64,000 nucleotides of DNA, from NCBI RefSeq assembly GCF_900100695.1, contig NZ_FNCF01000004.1, forward strand, positions 372,001 through 436,000, read 5' to 3'. This document shows, in pieces, positions 14,927 to 29,605 of this stretch (position 1 is its first letter; every line of letters starts with the position of its first letter). The position numbers and the translations under genes were made by a program. Origin of the DNA: Klenkia brasiliensis (GTDB lineage Bacteria > Actinomycetota > Actinomycetes > Mycobacteriales > Geodermatophilaceae). The notes below the pieces were generated by a model, which was given only the letters and a program-made list of their open reading frames with translations, searched no databases and had not been told where the DNA came from.

Positions 14927-16449
14927 GCTGCCACCCCGGCGGTCTCGCGCTCCGGCGTCCCGGTGTAGTTCTCCCGGTCCAGCTCACGGGTGAGCCGGCG
15001 GAACAGGAAGGTGAAGTCCGGCCACAGCGTCGTGTTGTGCCCGTGCCTGTCCAGGTACCAGGAGCCGCAGCCCCCGCCCAGCCACACGGTGCCCGCCGAG
15101 CGCTGCGCGATGAGCTCCCGGTAGGCCTCCTGCGCCGCGGGGGTGGTCTCCAGGGTGGCCAGGCCCTCGACGGCCATCGCGCGCAGCGCCTCGCCGACGT
15201 AGGCCACCTGCGACTCGATCATGTAGACCATCGAGGTGTGCCCGACGCCGACGTTGGGCCCGACCAGCAGGAACAGGTTGGGGAAGCCGGCGACGGCGGA
15301 ACCGCGGTTGGTGACCATGCCCTCGTCCCACACCTGCGCCAGGGTGCGGCCGTCGCGGCCGGTGATCCGGTGCGCGATCGGCAGGTCGGTGACGTGGAAG
15401 CCGGTGGCCAGCACCAGGGTGTCGGTGGGCCGCTCGACGCCGTCGCGGGTGACCACCGAGTGCGGGCGGATCTCCGCGATGCCGGCGGTGACCACCTCGG
15501 CGTTGGGTGCGGAGACGGCCGGGTACCAGTCGTTGCTGATCAGGATGCGCTTGCAGCCGATCGTGTAGTCCGGGGTGACCGCGGCGCGCAGCTGCGGGTC
15601 GCGGACCTGCCGCTCCAGGTGGGTGCGGGCCAGCTTCTGCACCGGGGCCAGCAGCCGCCGGTTCTTGGCCATGCCGAGCACCAGGAACTCCCGGCCGGCG
15701 TACAGCGCGCCGCGCACGGCCTTCTGGACGGCGGGGAACCGGCGGTACAGCGCGCGCTCGAAGGGGGTGGTGGGCCGGTCGCCGCGGGGGATGACCCACG
15801 GGGGAGTGCGCTGGTAGACCGCGATCGACCCGACACGGGGCTGGATGGCCGGCACGACCTGGATGGCCGAGGCGCCGGTGCCGATCACCGCCACCCGCTC
15901 GCCGGCGAGGTCGTGCTCGTGGTCCCAGCGGGCGGTGTGCATGACCGTGCCGGCGAAGGTCTCGATGCCCGGGATGTCGGGGTAGGAGGGGTCGGCCAGC
16001 GCGCCCGCGCCGGAGACCAGGACCTTGGCGCGGAAGGCGCCGGCGGTGGTCTCGACGTCCCAGCGGCGGGCGGCGTCGTCCCAGGTGGCGGCGGTGACCT
16101 CGGCGCCGAACACGTGCTTGTCGCGCAGCTCGTAGCGGTCGGCGATGCCGCGCAGGTAGGCGAAGATCTCCGGCTGCTCGGAGTAGGTGCGCGGCCAGTC
16201 GGGGTTGGGCGCGAAGGAGAACGAGTAGAGGTTGGACTGCACGTCGCAGGCCGCGCCCGGGTAGCTGTTGTCGCGCCAGGTGCCGCCGACGTCGTCGCCG
16301 CGCTCGAGCACCACGAAGTCCTCGATGCCCTGCTTGCGCAGCTGGATGGCCATGCCGAGGCCGGCGAACCCGGACCCGATCACGGCCACGTGGACCTCGC
16401 GGGTGGCGCCGGACTGCTCGGCGCGGGTGTTCTCCATCGTGCTGGTCAC
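14923..16449 (-). CDS. Baeyer-Villiger-type flavin monooxygenase
   Basis: 508 aa. There are two Rossmann motifs: FAD-binding VIGSGFAGLGMA near the N-terminus and NADPH-binding VIGTGASAIQ. Between them lies the BVMO fingerprint FAGTVMHTARWDHE (FxGxxxHxxxW). The enzyme converts ketones or aldehydes to esters or lactones with NADPH and O2. GTG 16449 is preferred to ATG 16437 because AGGAG lies 7 bases before it. It heads the operon with the hydrolase and TetR genes, divergent from the SDR. The substrate is unknown; steroid, cyclic or long-chain ketones are possible. Confidence 0.9.
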   Translation of the reverse strand: MTSTMENTRAEQSGATREVHVAVIGSGFAGLGMAIQLRKQGIEDFVVLERGDDVGGTWRDNSYPGAACDVQSNLYSFSFAPNPDWPRTYSEQPEIFAYLRGIADRYELRDKHVFGAEVTAATWDDAARRWDVETTAGAFRAKVLVSGAGALADPSYPDIPGIETFAGTVMHTARWDHEHDLAGERVAVIGTGASAIQVVPAIQPRVGSIAVYQRTPPWVIPRGDRPTTPFERALYRRFPAVQKAVRGALYAGREFLVLGMAKNRRLLAPVQKLARTHLERQVRDPQLRAAVTPDYTIGCKRILISNDWYPAVSAPNAEVVTAGIAEIRPHSVVTRDGVERPTDTLVLATGFHVTDLPIAHRITGRDGRTLAQVWDEGMVTNRGSAVAGFPNLFLLVGPNVGVGHTSMVYMIESQVAYVGEALRAMAVEGLATLETTPAAQEAYRELIAQRSAGTVWLGGGCGSWYLDRHGHNTTLWPDFTFLFRRLTRELDRENYTGTPERETAGVAA

Positions 16450-16473
16450 CGGTCGGCTCCTCTGCTGACGGCT

Positions 16474-16492
16474 TGCTGAGCAACGCTCAACA
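16474..16492. promoter_or_regulatory. Operator copy 1 of the monooxygenase/SDR divergon
   Basis: TGCTGAGCA-A-CGCTCAACA, a near-perfect palindrome of the same form as the copy at 16504, with centres 30 bases apart. It overlaps a minus-strand -10-like TACCTT (16497-16492) for the monooxygenase operon. Confidence 0.75.
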
Positions 16493-16503
16493 AGGTACAC
16501 ATC

Positions 16504-16522
16504 TGTTGAGCAGTGCTCAACA
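16504..16522. promoter_or_regulatory. Operator copy 2 of the monooxygenase/SDR divergon
   Basis: TGTTGAGCA-G-TGCTCAACA, a perfect palindrome with 9-base arms, 25 bases upstream of ATG 16547 and next to a plus-strand -10-like TACACA (16496-16501). Two copies three helical turns apart suggest cooperative binding, most likely by the TetR protein encoded at 13458-14006. Confidence 0.8.
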
Positions 16523-16546
16523 GCAACTCGACGAGGAGGAGCCCCG

Positions 16547-17455
16547 ATGGCCCGCAGGACCCGGAACACCCGCTCGCTGGCCGGCCAGGCCGTGCTCATC
16601 ACCGGGGCCGCCCGGGGGATCGGTGCCGAGCTCGCCCGCAAGGCCGCCGCCCGGGGCGCCCGCGTGGCGCTGGTCGGTCTCGAGCCCGAGCTGCTGGCCC
16701 AGGTGGCCGCCGAGCTCGGCCCCGAGCACCTGTGGGTCGAGGCCGACGTCACCGACGCCGACGCGATGGCCGCCGCGGTCGCCCGCGCGGTGGACGTCTT
16801 CGGCGGCCTGGACGTCGTCGTGGCCAACGCCGGCATCGCGCCGATGAACACGGTGGCCACGGCGTCGGCGCGGGCGCTGGCCCGCACGATCGAGGTCAAC
16901 CTGACCGGCGCCATGCTCACCGCGCACGCCGCCCTCCCCGCGATCAGCGAGCGGCGGGGCCACATCCTGCTGATCTCCTCGGCCGCCGCGTTCTCCGTGC
17001 TGCCCGGCCTCTCGGCCTACTGCGCGGCCAAGGCCGGCCTGGAGCGGTTCGGCGACGTGCTGCGGCTGGAGGTCGCCCACCGCGGTGTGACCGTGGCCAG
17101 CGCCCACCCGGTGTGGATCGACACCGACATGGTGCGCGACACCAAGGCCGCGCTGCCCACCTTCAAGGCCACCCTCGACCGGCTCCCCGGGCCGCTGGGC
17201 TCCTACACCTCGGTGTCCGACTGCGCCGACGCGCTGCTGCGCAACCTGGAGAACCGGGGCCGCCGGGTCTTCGTCCCCCGTTCGGTGGGTGTGGTCGCGG
17301 CCTGGCGCCAGGCCATCATCGGCGCCGTCGGCGAGAAGCTCGTGCTGACCCAGGCGAGGACCGCGGTGCCGCAGCTGGAGCAGGAGATCGCCGCCCTGGG
17401 CGGCGAGGAGTTCGGCGCCAACTCCGTCGAGCGGGGCCGCCGCACCGCCGGCTGA
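16547..17455 (+). CDS. Short-chain dehydrogenase/reductase
   Basis: 302 aa classical SDR. It has TGAARGIG for the cofactor, VANAGI (NNAG-like), the Ser in LISSAAAFS and YCAAK as the catalytic Tyr-Lys pair. The extended C-terminus (LENRGRRVFVPRSVGVVAAWRQAI) resembles mycobacterial SDRs that act on lipophilic alcohols. ATG 16547 has AGGAGGAG 6-8 bases upstream. Divergent pairing with the monooxygenase suggests it oxidises an alcohol to the ketone used by that enzyme. Confidence 0.88.
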   Translation: MARRTRNTRSLAGQAVLITGAARGIGAELARKAAARGARVALVGLEPELLAQVAAELGPEHLWVEADVTDADAMAAAVARAVDVFGGLDVVVANAGIAPMNTVATASARALARTIEVNLTGAMLTAHAALPAISERRGHILLISSAAAFSVLPGLSAYCAAKAGLERFGDVLRLEVAHRGVTVASAHPVWIDTDMVRDTKAALPTFKATLDRLPGPLGSYTSVSDCADALLRNLENRGRRVFVPRSVGVVAAWRQAIIGAVGEKLVLTQARTAVPQLEQEIAALGGEEFGANSVERGRRTAG

Positions 17456-17468
17456 CCTCCTCGACCGG

Positions 17469-17987
17469 TCACCAGATCCAGCGGACCACCGTCACCGCCC
17501 CGATGACCACCAGGGCCCCGACGGCGGCGAGGGTCAGGAAGCACCCGGCGGCGAAGGCGGCGTCCGCCACGCGGGACGAGGCCGGCGCGGGACCGGGGGC
17601 CGACCGTGGGCGGGCCGTGGACCAGGTGACGGGGCCGCCGGTGGCCTCCTCGGCCGCCGTCCGCAGCTCGACCAGCCGGGCCTGCACCACCGGTCCGGCG
17701 AGGTCCTCGGGTCCGGCCCACCGCATCGCCCGCACCCGTTGGTGCGCACCCGGGTAGGCGGCGAGGAAGGCGGCGACCTCCATAGGGTTCCGCGCGGCGG
17801 AGAGGTAGGACCACCGGCCGGCCTGGACCTGGTCGCCGTCGGCGCGGTGGGCCTCCGCGAGCGCCTCGCGCACGTCCAGCCGGTGCGGGTAGGTCGAGAC
17901 CAGCCCGTGCAGGCGCGACCGCGCCCGGTCCGCCCGGCCGGCGGCGAGCTCGGCGCGGGCCCGGGCGAGGGTCTGGTCGGCGGGCAC
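17469..17987 (-). CDS. DUF6584-like membrane-anchored protein
   Basis: 172 aa. The N-terminus has a TPR-like pair of helices (ARARAELAAGRADRARSRLHGLVSTYPHRLDVREALAEAH) typical of DUF6584 proteins. A single C-terminal membrane helix is at about 145-170. No enzyme motif is visible and the function is unknown. The gene is divergent from the RNase AS gene. Confidence 0.65.
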   Translation of the reverse strand: MPADQTLARARAELAAGRADRARSRLHGLVSTYPHRLDVREALAEAHRADGDQVQAGRWSYLSAARNPMEVAAFLAAYPGAHQRVRAMRWAGPEDLAGPVVQARLVELRTAAEEATGGPVTWSTARPRSAPGPAPASSRVADAAFAAGCFLTLAAVGALVVIGAVTVVRWIW

Positions 17988-18042
17988 CGGGGGAGCGTGC
18001 CGGAGCGGCGGCCCCGCGACCAGCCCTTTTCCGGCACCCGCC

Positions 18043-18048
18043 TACCGT
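18043..18048 (+). promoter_or_regulatory. -10 TACCGT, leaderless spacing
   Basis: TACCGT ends 7 bases before GTG 18056, supporting that start over GTG 18047, which would lie within the promoter. Confidence 0.55.
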
Positions 18049-18055
18049 GGCCGGC

Positions 18056-18535
18056 GTGCGGCGCTACTTCTACGACACCGAGTTCATCGAGGACGGCACC
18101 ACCATCGACCTGGTGTCGATCGGCGTCGTCGACGAGACCGGCCGGGAGTTCTACGCCGTCTCCACGGAGTTCGACCCCGACCGGGCCATCCCCTGGGTGC
18201 GCCGCAACGTGCTGGACAAGCTGCCCCCGCCCTCGGACCGGGCGTGGCGGAGCCGGGCACGGATCAAGGAGTCGCTGCTGGACTTCCTGACCGGCCCCGG
18301 CGAGGACGTGCAGCTGTGGGCCTGGATCGCCGCCTACGACCACGTCGCGCTGTGCCAGCTGTGGGGCGCGATGCCCGCGCTGCCGCGCCAGGTGCCGCGG
18401 TTCACCCGCGAGCTCAAGCAGTTCTGGGAGGACGCCGGGTCCCCGCCGATCCCGCGCAAGCCCGAGGGCGCCCACGACGCCCTGGTCGACGCCCGGCACG
18501 GCCTCGCCATCTGGCGGGCGGTCACCGGGGCGTGA
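18056..18535 (+). CDS. RNase AS, 3'-5' exoribonuclease (Rv2179c type)
   Basis: 159 aa DEDDh exoribonuclease. It begins RRYFYDTEFIEDGTTIDLVSIGVV with the first Asp/Glu pair; YDHVALCQLWG and HDALVDARHGL supply the other acidic and His ligands. The M. tuberculosis homologue prefers adenylate-containing RNA. GTG 18056 is chosen because homologues start at this Arg-Tyr-Phe and a -10 sits 7 bases upstream. It ends 3 bases before a convergent chemoreceptor gene. Confidence 0.9.
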   Translation: MRRYFYDTEFIEDGTTIDLVSIGVVDETGREFYAVSTEFDPDRAIPWVRRNVLDKLPPPSDRAWRSRARIKESLLDFLTGPGEDVQLWAWIAAYDHVALCQLWGAMPALPRQVPRFTRELKQFWEDAGSPPIPRKPEGAHDALVDARHGLAIWRAVTGA

Positions 18536-18538
18536 CGC

Positions 18539-20644
18539 TCAGACGGTGAAGACGGCGAGCAGCCGGGTCAGCTCCCCCGAGAGGTCGGCCAGCTCGCCGG
18601 CCGCCGTCCGGGCCGTGTCCACGTCGGCGGCGGTGCGCTCCGCGTCGCTGCTGACCGCCGCCATGGTGGCCGACACCGCCCCCGCCCCGGTCGCCACCGC
18701 GGCCACGCTGCGGCCCAGCTCGCCGGTGGTGGCGGTCTGCTCCTCGACGGCGGCGGCGATGGTCGCCTGGTGCGCCTCGATCGCCCGGATGACCTCGGTG
18801 ATGCGGGTGATGGAGCCGACCGCCGCCTCGGTGTCGGCCTGGATGGCGCTGACCCGCCGGGTGATCTCCTCGCTGGCCCGCGACGCCTCCTGGGCCAGGT
18901 CCTTGACCTCGGTGGCCACGACGGCGAACCCGCGCCCGGCCTCCCCGGCCCGCGCGGCCTCGATGGTGGCGTTGAGCGCCAGCAGGTTGGTCTGCGCGGC
19001 CACCGCCGAGATCACCGAGACGACCTCGTTGACCTCCGCCGAGGAGGTGCCCAGCGCCGACACGGTCGCCTCGGTGGCCGCGGCGAGCTCGACGGCCTCC
19101 CGGCCCACCCGGGCGGCCTCGGTGGCCGAGCGGGACACCTCGGCGATCGAGGCGCCCATCTGCTCGGTCCCGGCCGCCGCGGCGGACACGCCCTGGCTGA
19201 TGCCGGTCGTCGCCCGGCTCGCCTCGCCGGCCTGGTCCCGGCTGCGGCCGGCCTGCTGGGCGAGCCCGTCGGCGACCTCCGACACCCCGCTGGCCGCGCG
19301 GGCCAGCGCGGTCGCGCAGCTGCCGATGTCGCGCACCGTGCCGGCCACCTTCTCCACGAAGCGGTTGAACGCCCGCGCGAGCTCGCCCACCTCGCCGCCG
19401 CCGCTGTCGGCCACCCGCTGGGTGAGGTCGCCCTCCCCGTCGGCGATCTCCTCCATCCGGCGCTGCAGCCGGCGCAGCGGTGCGGTCAGCCGCCGGCCGA
19501 GCAGCCAGGCGACGACACCGCCGAGCACGGTGACCGCCGCGGCCGCCAGCACCAGCGCGACGAGCATCGTGCGGCGGCCGTCCTCGAGCCGGGTCACCGG
19601 CCCGGCGGCGTCGGAGTCCCGGGCGTCGACGGCGATCACCCAGTCCCACGGCGCGTAGTAGGCGACCTGGACGGTGTGCGTGCCGGAGTCGGCGTCGCGG
19701 TAGCGCACGGTGGCCTGCTCGCCGTCGGCCAGCCCCACCGCGGTGTCCACCACCTCGGCGACCCAGGCGGCGCCGTCGGCGTCGGTGCGCTCCAGGGCGG
19801 ACTCGCCCTCGCCCGTGCCGTCCTGGGTCATGAGCACGGTGCCGCGCCGCGCACCGGTGCCGCCGAGGACGGTCACCGAGCCGTGCTCGCCGACCCGGGT
19901 GGCCTGCAGCGCCTGCCGCAGGGTGGGCAGCGCCTCCTGCTGCTCACCGACGTAGAGCATGCCGATGACCGCGCCGGAGGGGTCGGTGATCGGGCTGTAG
20001 GCGGTGACGTACCAGGAGTCGACGACGAAGGCGGTGCCGCGGTAGGTCTGGCCCGCCGTCACCGCGGCCACCACCGGGTTCGGGGTGCCGTCGGCGCCGA
20101 CCGCGGGGATGTAGGTGCCGATCGCCCGCGCGCCGGTGGTGCCCACGACGTTGGTCGCCACCCGCAGCATGTCGCCAGAAGGCATGAGCTGGAACACCGT
20201 CGCCGTCCCGCCCACCAGGTCGCGGACCTGGTCGACGACCGGGGTGGGGACGGCGGGGTCGGCGTTCTGGCCCAGCCACGCACCGCCGACCAGCAGCTGC
20301 GGCAGGGTGGTGTCCACGACGTCCCCGCTGACCTGGTCCTTGGCCGTCCAGGGCACCTGGCGGGTGCCGACCGACACCCCGCCGGCGCCGGCCAGCACGA
20401 ACTGGGCGACCGCCAGGTCGTCGTCCACCTTCGCGGCGGTCGAGGCCCCCTGGGTGGAGACGACGTCGAAGACCCCGGTCGTGGTGCGCGCCAGGCCGGC
20501 GTCGGTGAGCGCCTGCACGTCGGTGCGGGCCTCGCCGGCGAAGCGGTCGCTGCGCCAGGCGCTCACGCCGGCCATCGCGGCGCCGGTCACGACGGTGCTG
20601 GTCAGCGCGAGCGCGACCACCTTGCTGCGGATGCTGGACAGCAC
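18539..20644 (-). CDS. Methyl-accepting chemotaxis protein with Cache sensor
   Basis: 701 aa. The first TM helix is at about residues 7-30. A periplasmic double-Cache-like sensor follows to about residue 350 ([24 protein letters not shown] is typical). A second TM helix, a HAMP segment ([24 protein letters not shown]) and a long signalling coiled coil come next. The tip is the highly conserved [19 protein letters not shown]. It senses a small molecule outside the cell and controls CheA, implying a motile organism. No chemotaxis or flagellar genes lie in the window. Confidence 0.93.
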   Translation of the reverse strand: MLSSIRSKVVALALTSTVVTGAAMAGVSAWRSDRFAGEARTDVQALTDAGLARTTTGVFDVVSTQGASTAAKVDDDLAVAQFVLAGAGGVSVGTRQVPWTAKDQVSGDVVDTTLPQLLVGGAWLGQNADPAVPTPVVDQVRDLVGGTATVFQLMPSGDMLRVATNVVGTTGARAIGTYIPAVGADGTPNPVVAAVTAGQTYRGTAFVVDSWYVTAYSPITDPSGAVIGMLYVGEQQEALPTLRQALQATRVGEHGSVTVLGGTGARRGTVLMTQDGTGEGESALERTDADGAAWVAEVVDTAVGLADGEQATVRYRDADSGTHTVQVAYYAPWDWVIAVDARDSDAAGPVTRLEDGRRTMLVALVLAAAAVTVLGGVVAWLLGRRLTAPLRRLQRRMEEIADGEGDLTQRVADSGGGEVGELARAFNRFVEKVAGTVRDIGSCATALARAASGVSEVADGLAQQAGRSRDQAGEASRATTGISQGVSAAAAGTEQMGASIAEVSRSATEAARVGREAVELAAATEATVSALGTSSAEVNEVVSVISAVAAQTNLLALNATIEAARAGEAGRGFAVVATEVKDLAQEASRASEEITRRVSAIQADTEAAVGSITRITEVIRAIEAHQATIAAAVEEQTATTGELGRSVAAVATGAGAVSATMAAVSSDAERTAADVDTARTAAGELADLSGELTRLLAVFTV

Positions 20645-20721
20645 CTGGTCCTCCGGGGTTCCGGCCGGAGCAGTTCCCCGGCCGTCCTCCCCATCGGCGG
20701 TTGCGGGCCCGATGTGGACCG

Positions 20722-24024
<3,303 letters not shown>

Positions 24025-24044
24025 GCGCCACTTCCCGCGCAGAA

Positions 24045-24084
24045 GTCCGTCCCCCTGCACCAGATCTGGCGCAGGGGGACGGAC
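24045..24084. terminator. Strong bidirectional terminator hairpin
   Basis: Perfect 14-base arms GTCCGTCCCCCTGC/GCAGGGGGACGGAC (24045-24058 and 24071-24084). The 12-base loop itself contains CCAGATCTGG. It separates ltaE from the convergent protease gene, the only convergent pair in the window with real spacing. Confidence 0.8.
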
Positions 24085-24107
24085 GTCGATCAACCTCCCT
24101 GATCGAC
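24085..24107. terminator. Second hairpin abutting the terminator
   Basis: GTCGATCA/TGATCGAC perfect 8-base arms around a 7-base loop, starting at the base after the first hairpin. It probably serves the protease transcript. Confidence 0.6.
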
Positions 24108-24128
24108 GCTGCGGGAGGCGAGGGGCGG

Positions 24129-25301
24129 TCAGTAGTTGCTGAAGAGCAGGTCGCCGCCCGCGGTGCTGCTGGCGACCGCGCCCCGGCTGGAGCCCGACTT
24201 CAGCGCCGAGGCCACGGCGGAGGGGCTGGCACCCGGGTTCCGCTGCAGGTACAGCGCGGCGACGCCGGCCACGTGGGGGGTGGCCATCGAGGTGCCGCTG
24301 ATGGTGTTGGTCGCGGTGGCGGACCCGATCCAGGCGCTGGTGATGCTCACCCCGGGGCCGAAGAGGTCCACGCACGAGCCCGTGTTGCTGAACGACGCCG
24401 GCCGGTCGTTGCGGTCGGAGGCGCCGACGGTGATCGCCGCGGAGACGCGGGCCGGGGACTGGGTGCAGGCGTCGACCGGCTGGCCGAGGGCGTTGCCGTT
24501 GCCGGCCGCGATCGCGTAGGTGACGCCGTCGGAGATGGAGCGCTGCACGGCCTGGTCCAGGGCGGTGGAGGTGCCCCCACCCAGGCTCATGTTGGCCACC
24601 GCGGCCTCGCCGGCCTGGTGGTCGGCGGTCACCCAGTCCACGCCGGCGATGACGCCGGAGGTGCTGCCCGAGCCGTTGCAGTCCAGCACCCGGACGGCGA
24701 CCAGGCTGGTCTGCTTGGCGATGCCGTAGGCGGAGCCGCCCACGGTGCCGGCGACGTGCGTGCCGTGGCCCTGGCAGTCGTCGGCCGACCCGCCGTCGAT
24801 CGCGTCGTACCCGGTGACCGCCCGGCCGCCGAAGTCCTGGTGCCCGAAGTTGATGCCCGTGTCGATGATGTAGCTGGTCACGCCCGCGCCGGTGGCGGTG
24901 TAGCTGTAGGTGCCCGACAGCGGCAGGGACCGCTGGTCGGTGCGGTCCAGGCCCCACGTGGCACCCGACTGGGTGGCCGACACCTGCACGACCTGGTCGG
25001 GCTCCACCGCGACGACGCCGGGCAGGGACGACAGCTGGCCCGCCAGCGCGGTGGGCAGGGTGATGGCGAACCCGTCGAGCGCGTGCTCGTAGACGTGGGT
25101 GATGTCGCCGAGGGCGTCGGCGAGGCCGACGGCCTGGGTGGTGATGCTGTCCGGGTCGAGCGTGACGATGTAGCTGCCGAGCGCCGACGAGGAGACGGTG
25201 TCGTCGGCGGCGGCGGTGCCGGCGGTGGCGGCGAAGCCGGCGGTGGCCAGCACGGCGATCGCGGCGACGGCGACCGGGCGGACCGGGGGACGTGCGTGCA
25301 C
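24129..25301 (-). CDS. Secreted subtilisin-like serine protease (S8, proteinase K type)
   Basis: 390 aa. GTG 25301 is chosen because AGGAG lies 8 bases upstream and a signal peptide follows ([22 protein letters not shown]). An I9 propeptide covers about residues 40-110 ([21 protein letters not shown]). The catalytic triad is Asp in [12 protein letters not shown], His in [10 protein letters not shown] and Ser in [17 protein letters not shown] is the oxyanion region. Several Cys suggest disulfides. It is an extracellular scavenging protease. A longer N-terminal reading is possible but lacks a ribosome site. Confidence 0.93.
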   Translation of the reverse strand: MHARPPVRPVAVAAIAVLATAGFAATAGTAAADDTVSSSALGSYIVTLDPDSITTQAVGLADALGDITHVYEHALDGFAITLPTALAGQLSSLPGVVAVEPDQVVQVSATQSGATWGLDRTDQRSLPLSGTYSYTATGAGVTSYIIDTGINFGHQDFGGRAVTGYDAIDGGSADDCQGHGTHVAGTVGGSAYGIAKQTSLVAVRVLDCNGSGSTSGVIAGVDWVTADHQAGEAAVANMSLGGGTSTALDQAVQRSISDGVTYAIAAGNGNALGQPVDACTQSPARVSAAITVGASDRNDRPASFSNTGSCVDLFGPGVSITSAWIGSATATNTISGTSMATPHVAGVAALYLQRNPGASPSAVASALKSGSSRGAVASSTAGGDLLFSNY

Positions 25302-25328
25302 GGGCGTCACTCCTGTACGAGACGGGCG

Positions 25329-25352
25329 CCCCGGCTGCTCGCACAGCCGGGG
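25329..25352 (-). promoter_or_regulatory. Hairpin in the protease leader
   Basis: CCCCGGCTG/CAGCCGGGG perfect 9-base arms with a 6-base loop, 27 bases upstream of the protease start on the transcribed strand. It may stabilise the mRNA, attenuate, or end upstream transcription from nfo. The rest of 25302-25500 shows no gene. Confidence 0.45.
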
Positions 25353-25500
25353 CTCAAGGTGCGCACAACTGAACACGGCTAGTGACCACTGCGAAAGATC
25401 CGGGACGATGAGATCGATCCCGCAACATCCTGTTCACGCTGGTCAGAAGCGTGCCGGAACCGTCCGGTCGGGACGGGTCGGGCCCGAACGGGCGCCAGGA

Positions 25501-26394
25501 TCAGACGGTGGCCGCCGCCCGGTCGCGCAGCGAGCGCAGCACCGCGATGTCCCGGGCGTGCCCGTCGCGGGGCCCGCTGCCGGCAGCCATCGGGGTCTCC
25601 ACCACCACGGGGACGCCGGTCAGCGCGGGGTGTGCGAGCAGCTCGGCGAACGGCGCCAGGCCCAGGGAGCCCTCGCCGATGGTGGCGTGCCGGTCCCGCC
25701 GGGACCCGCAGCCGTCCAGGGAGTCGTTGGCGTGCACGAGCCCGAGTCGGCCCGGTCCGACCGCCCGCTCCAGCGCGTCGAGGGTGGCCGCGGTGCCGCC
25801 CGGCGTGACCAGGTCGTGACCTGCCGCCCAGGCGTGGCAGGTGTCCAGGCAGATGCCCAGCCGGGGGTGGTGCTCCAGCGCCGCGACGTAGGGCGCCAGG
25901 TCCTCGACGGTCGCGGCCAGGGCCCGGCCGCCGCCGGCGGTCGGCTCGACCAGCAGCCGGGGACCGTCGTCGGGCAGCGCGTCCAGCAGCGGCAGCAGCC
26001 GCTCGTGCAGCTGGCGCAGCGCCGCGTCGTACCGGTCGGCGCCGACCGCCGACCCGGCGTGCACCACGACGCCCGCGCAGCCCAGCTGCCCGGCGCGGGC
26101 GAGGTCCGCGGCCAGCGCGGCGACGGAGGCGTCGACGGTCGCCGGGTCCGGCGAGCCCAGGTTGACCAGGTAGGGGGCGTGCACGAACGAGGGGATGCCG
26201 CGCTCGGCGCAGCCCGCGGTGAAGGCGGCGTCCTGCGCCGGGTCACCGGGGGAGCGCCGCCAGCCGCGCGGGTTGCCCACGAACACCTGCACGGCCTCCG
26301 CGCCCACCGCGTCCGCGTAGGCCAGCCCGCCGGTGGCCAGCCCGCGCGCCACCGCCACGTGCGCCCCGACCGGGGTGCGCAGAGCACCGACCAC
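25501..26394 (-). CDS. nfo: Endonuclease IV (AP endonuclease family 2)
   Basis: 297 aa TIM-barrel zinc enzyme. Metal-site motifs are VHAPYLVNLGSP, VVVHAGSAVG, LLVEPTAGGG, ICLDTCHAWAAGHD, GLVHANDSLDGCGSRRDRHATIGEG and VVVETP. It cleaves DNA at abasic sites in base-excision repair. GTG 26394 lies 5 bases after the kinase stop, so the gene is transcribed with the kinase. In M. tuberculosis the nfo homologue (Rv0670) sits elsewhere, so this placement is lineage-specific. Confidence 0.92.
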   Translation of the reverse strand: MVGALRTPVGAHVAVARGLATGGLAYADAVGAEAVQVFVGNPRGWRRSPGDPAQDAAFTAGCAERGIPSFVHAPYLVNLGSPDPATVDASVAALAADLARAGQLGCAGVVVHAGSAVGADRYDAALRQLHERLLPLLDALPDDGPRLLVEPTAGGGRALAATVEDLAPYVAALEHHPRLGICLDTCHAWAAGHDLVTPGGTAATLDALERAVGPGRLGLVHANDSLDGCGSRRDRHATIGEGSLGLAPFAELLAHPALTGVPVVVETPMAAGSGPRDGHARDIAVLRSLRDRAAATV

Positions 26395-26399
26395 CGGGA

Positions 26400-28373
<1,974 letters not shown>

Positions 28374-28380
28374 GGCGGCG

Positions 28381-28386
28381 AGTCTA
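28381..28386 (-). promoter_or_regulatory. -10 TAGACT of the kinase gene, leaderless spacing
   Basis: On the minus strand TAGACT ends 7 bases before GTG 28373. Confidence 0.55.
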
Positions 28387-28437
28387 CGAGCGCGGGCCAG
28401 CACCCGAGGTCAGCGACGCGGGGGGTGCTCGTCACCG

Positions 28438-29583
28438 TCACCGGGTGGTCCAGCCGTACCGGGTCACCAGGTCGGGGGTGGCCCCGGCCGGGGTCGCGAC
28501 GCCGCACAGGGTCATGGTGTGCGCGAGCTCCCCGGTCAGCCCGGCGAGCACCGCGGTCACGCCGTCGGCCCCACCGCAGGTCAGCCCCCACACGGTCGGC
28601 CGGCCGAGGAACACCGCCCGGGCGCCGAGCGCCAGGGCGACCAGGGCGTCGGAGCCGGTGCGCACCCCGCCGTCGGCGTACACCTCGACGTCCCCGCCGT
28701 CCGGCCCGGTCTCGCCGCGGACGGCGTCGACCACCTCCGGCAGCGCGTGCGCGCTGGGCACCACCAGGTCGACCTGCCGCCCGCCGTGCGCCGACACCCA
28801 CACCGCCGAGGCGCCGGCCTGCACGCACGCCACCGCGTCGTCGCCGCGCAGCACGCCCTTGACCACGACCGGCAGCCCGCTGAGCTCGGCGAACCGGCCG
28901 ACGTCGGCGAGCACCCAGCCGGGGTCGTCGTCCGCCGCCGGCGGCGGACGGTCGTCGGGGGCGGGGTGGTTGGCCATCCGCAGCCCCGCCGGCAGCGCGA
29001 AGTCGTTGCGCAGGTCGCGGTGCCGGCGGCCCAGCACCGGCAGGTCGACGGTGAGCACGAGCGCCCGGTAGCCGGCGTCCCCGGCCCGGCGGGCCAGGTC
29101 GTCGGTGTGCGCGGGGGAGTGCTGGGCGTAGAGCTGGAACCACGCCGGCGCCCCGCCGGTCGCCGCGGCCACCTCCTCGACGGAGTGGTTGGCGCTGGTG
29201 GACACGCACATGAGCGCGCCCGCGGCCGCCGCACCCCGCGCGGTCGCCAGCTCGCCCCCGGGGTGCGCCATCGCCTGGTAGGCCCACGGGGCGACACCGA
29301 CCGGGGTGGCCACCGCGCTGCCCAGCAGCGTGGTCGCCGTCGTCGCGGTCACCCCGCGCAGCACCCGGGGCCGCAGCCGCCAGGTCCGCCACGCCACCGG
29401 CGCCTCGGCCAGCGAGGTCTCCGTGCCGGCCCCGCCGGCGTAGTAGTCGACGACCGCCGGGTCGAGCACGGCGCGGGCCCGCCGCTCCAGGTCGTCGAGG
29501 TCCAGGAACGGCGGCGGCGCGGTCGGGTCGGCCGCACGGGGTACCTCGCCCGGGGCGCGGCGGCGCTGGGTCTGACCGGTCAT
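28438..29583 (-). CDS. FMN-dependent alpha-hydroxy-acid oxidase/dehydrogenase
   Basis: 381 aa TIM-barrel flavoprotein of the lactate/glycolate oxidase family. Motifs are DYYAGGAGTETSLAEAP, VAPWAYQAMAHPGGE, LYAQHSP, VVKGVLRGDDA with the FMN Lys, the catalytic His region VSAHGGRQVD, and VYADGGVRTGSDALVALALGA with FLGRP. The usual SNHGG is SAHGG here, but the His and following Arg remain. It oxidises an L-2-hydroxy acid such as lactate or mandelate. It is divergent from the Rv2175c-like gene. Confidence 0.88.
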   Translation of the reverse strand: MTGQTQRRRAPGEVPRAADPTAPPPFLDLDDLERRARAVLDPAVVDYYAGGAGTETSLAEAPVAWRTWRLRPRVLRGVTATTATTLLGSAVATPVGVAPWAYQAMAHPGGELATARGAAAAGALMCVSTSANHSVEEVAAATGGAPAWFQLYAQHSPAHTDDLARRAGDAGYRALVLTVDLPVLGRRHRDLRNDFALPAGLRMANHPAPDDRPPPAADDDPGWVLADVGRFAELSGLPVVVKGVLRGDDAVACVQAGASAVWVSAHGGRQVDLVVPSAHALPEVVDAVRGETGPDGGDVEVYADGGVRTGSDALVALALGARAVFLGRPTVWGLTCGGADGVTAVLAGLTGELAHTMTLCGVATPAGATPDLVTRYGWTTR

Positions 29584-29593
29584 GCACCAGACC

Positions 29594-29599
29594 TAAACT
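29594..29599 (+). promoter_or_regulatory. -10 TAAACT, leaderless spacing
   Basis: TAAACT ends 6 bases before GTG 29606. CTGACC (29572-29577) 16 bases upstream is a plausible -35. Confidence 0.65.
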
Positions 29600-29605
29600 G
29601 ATCCC

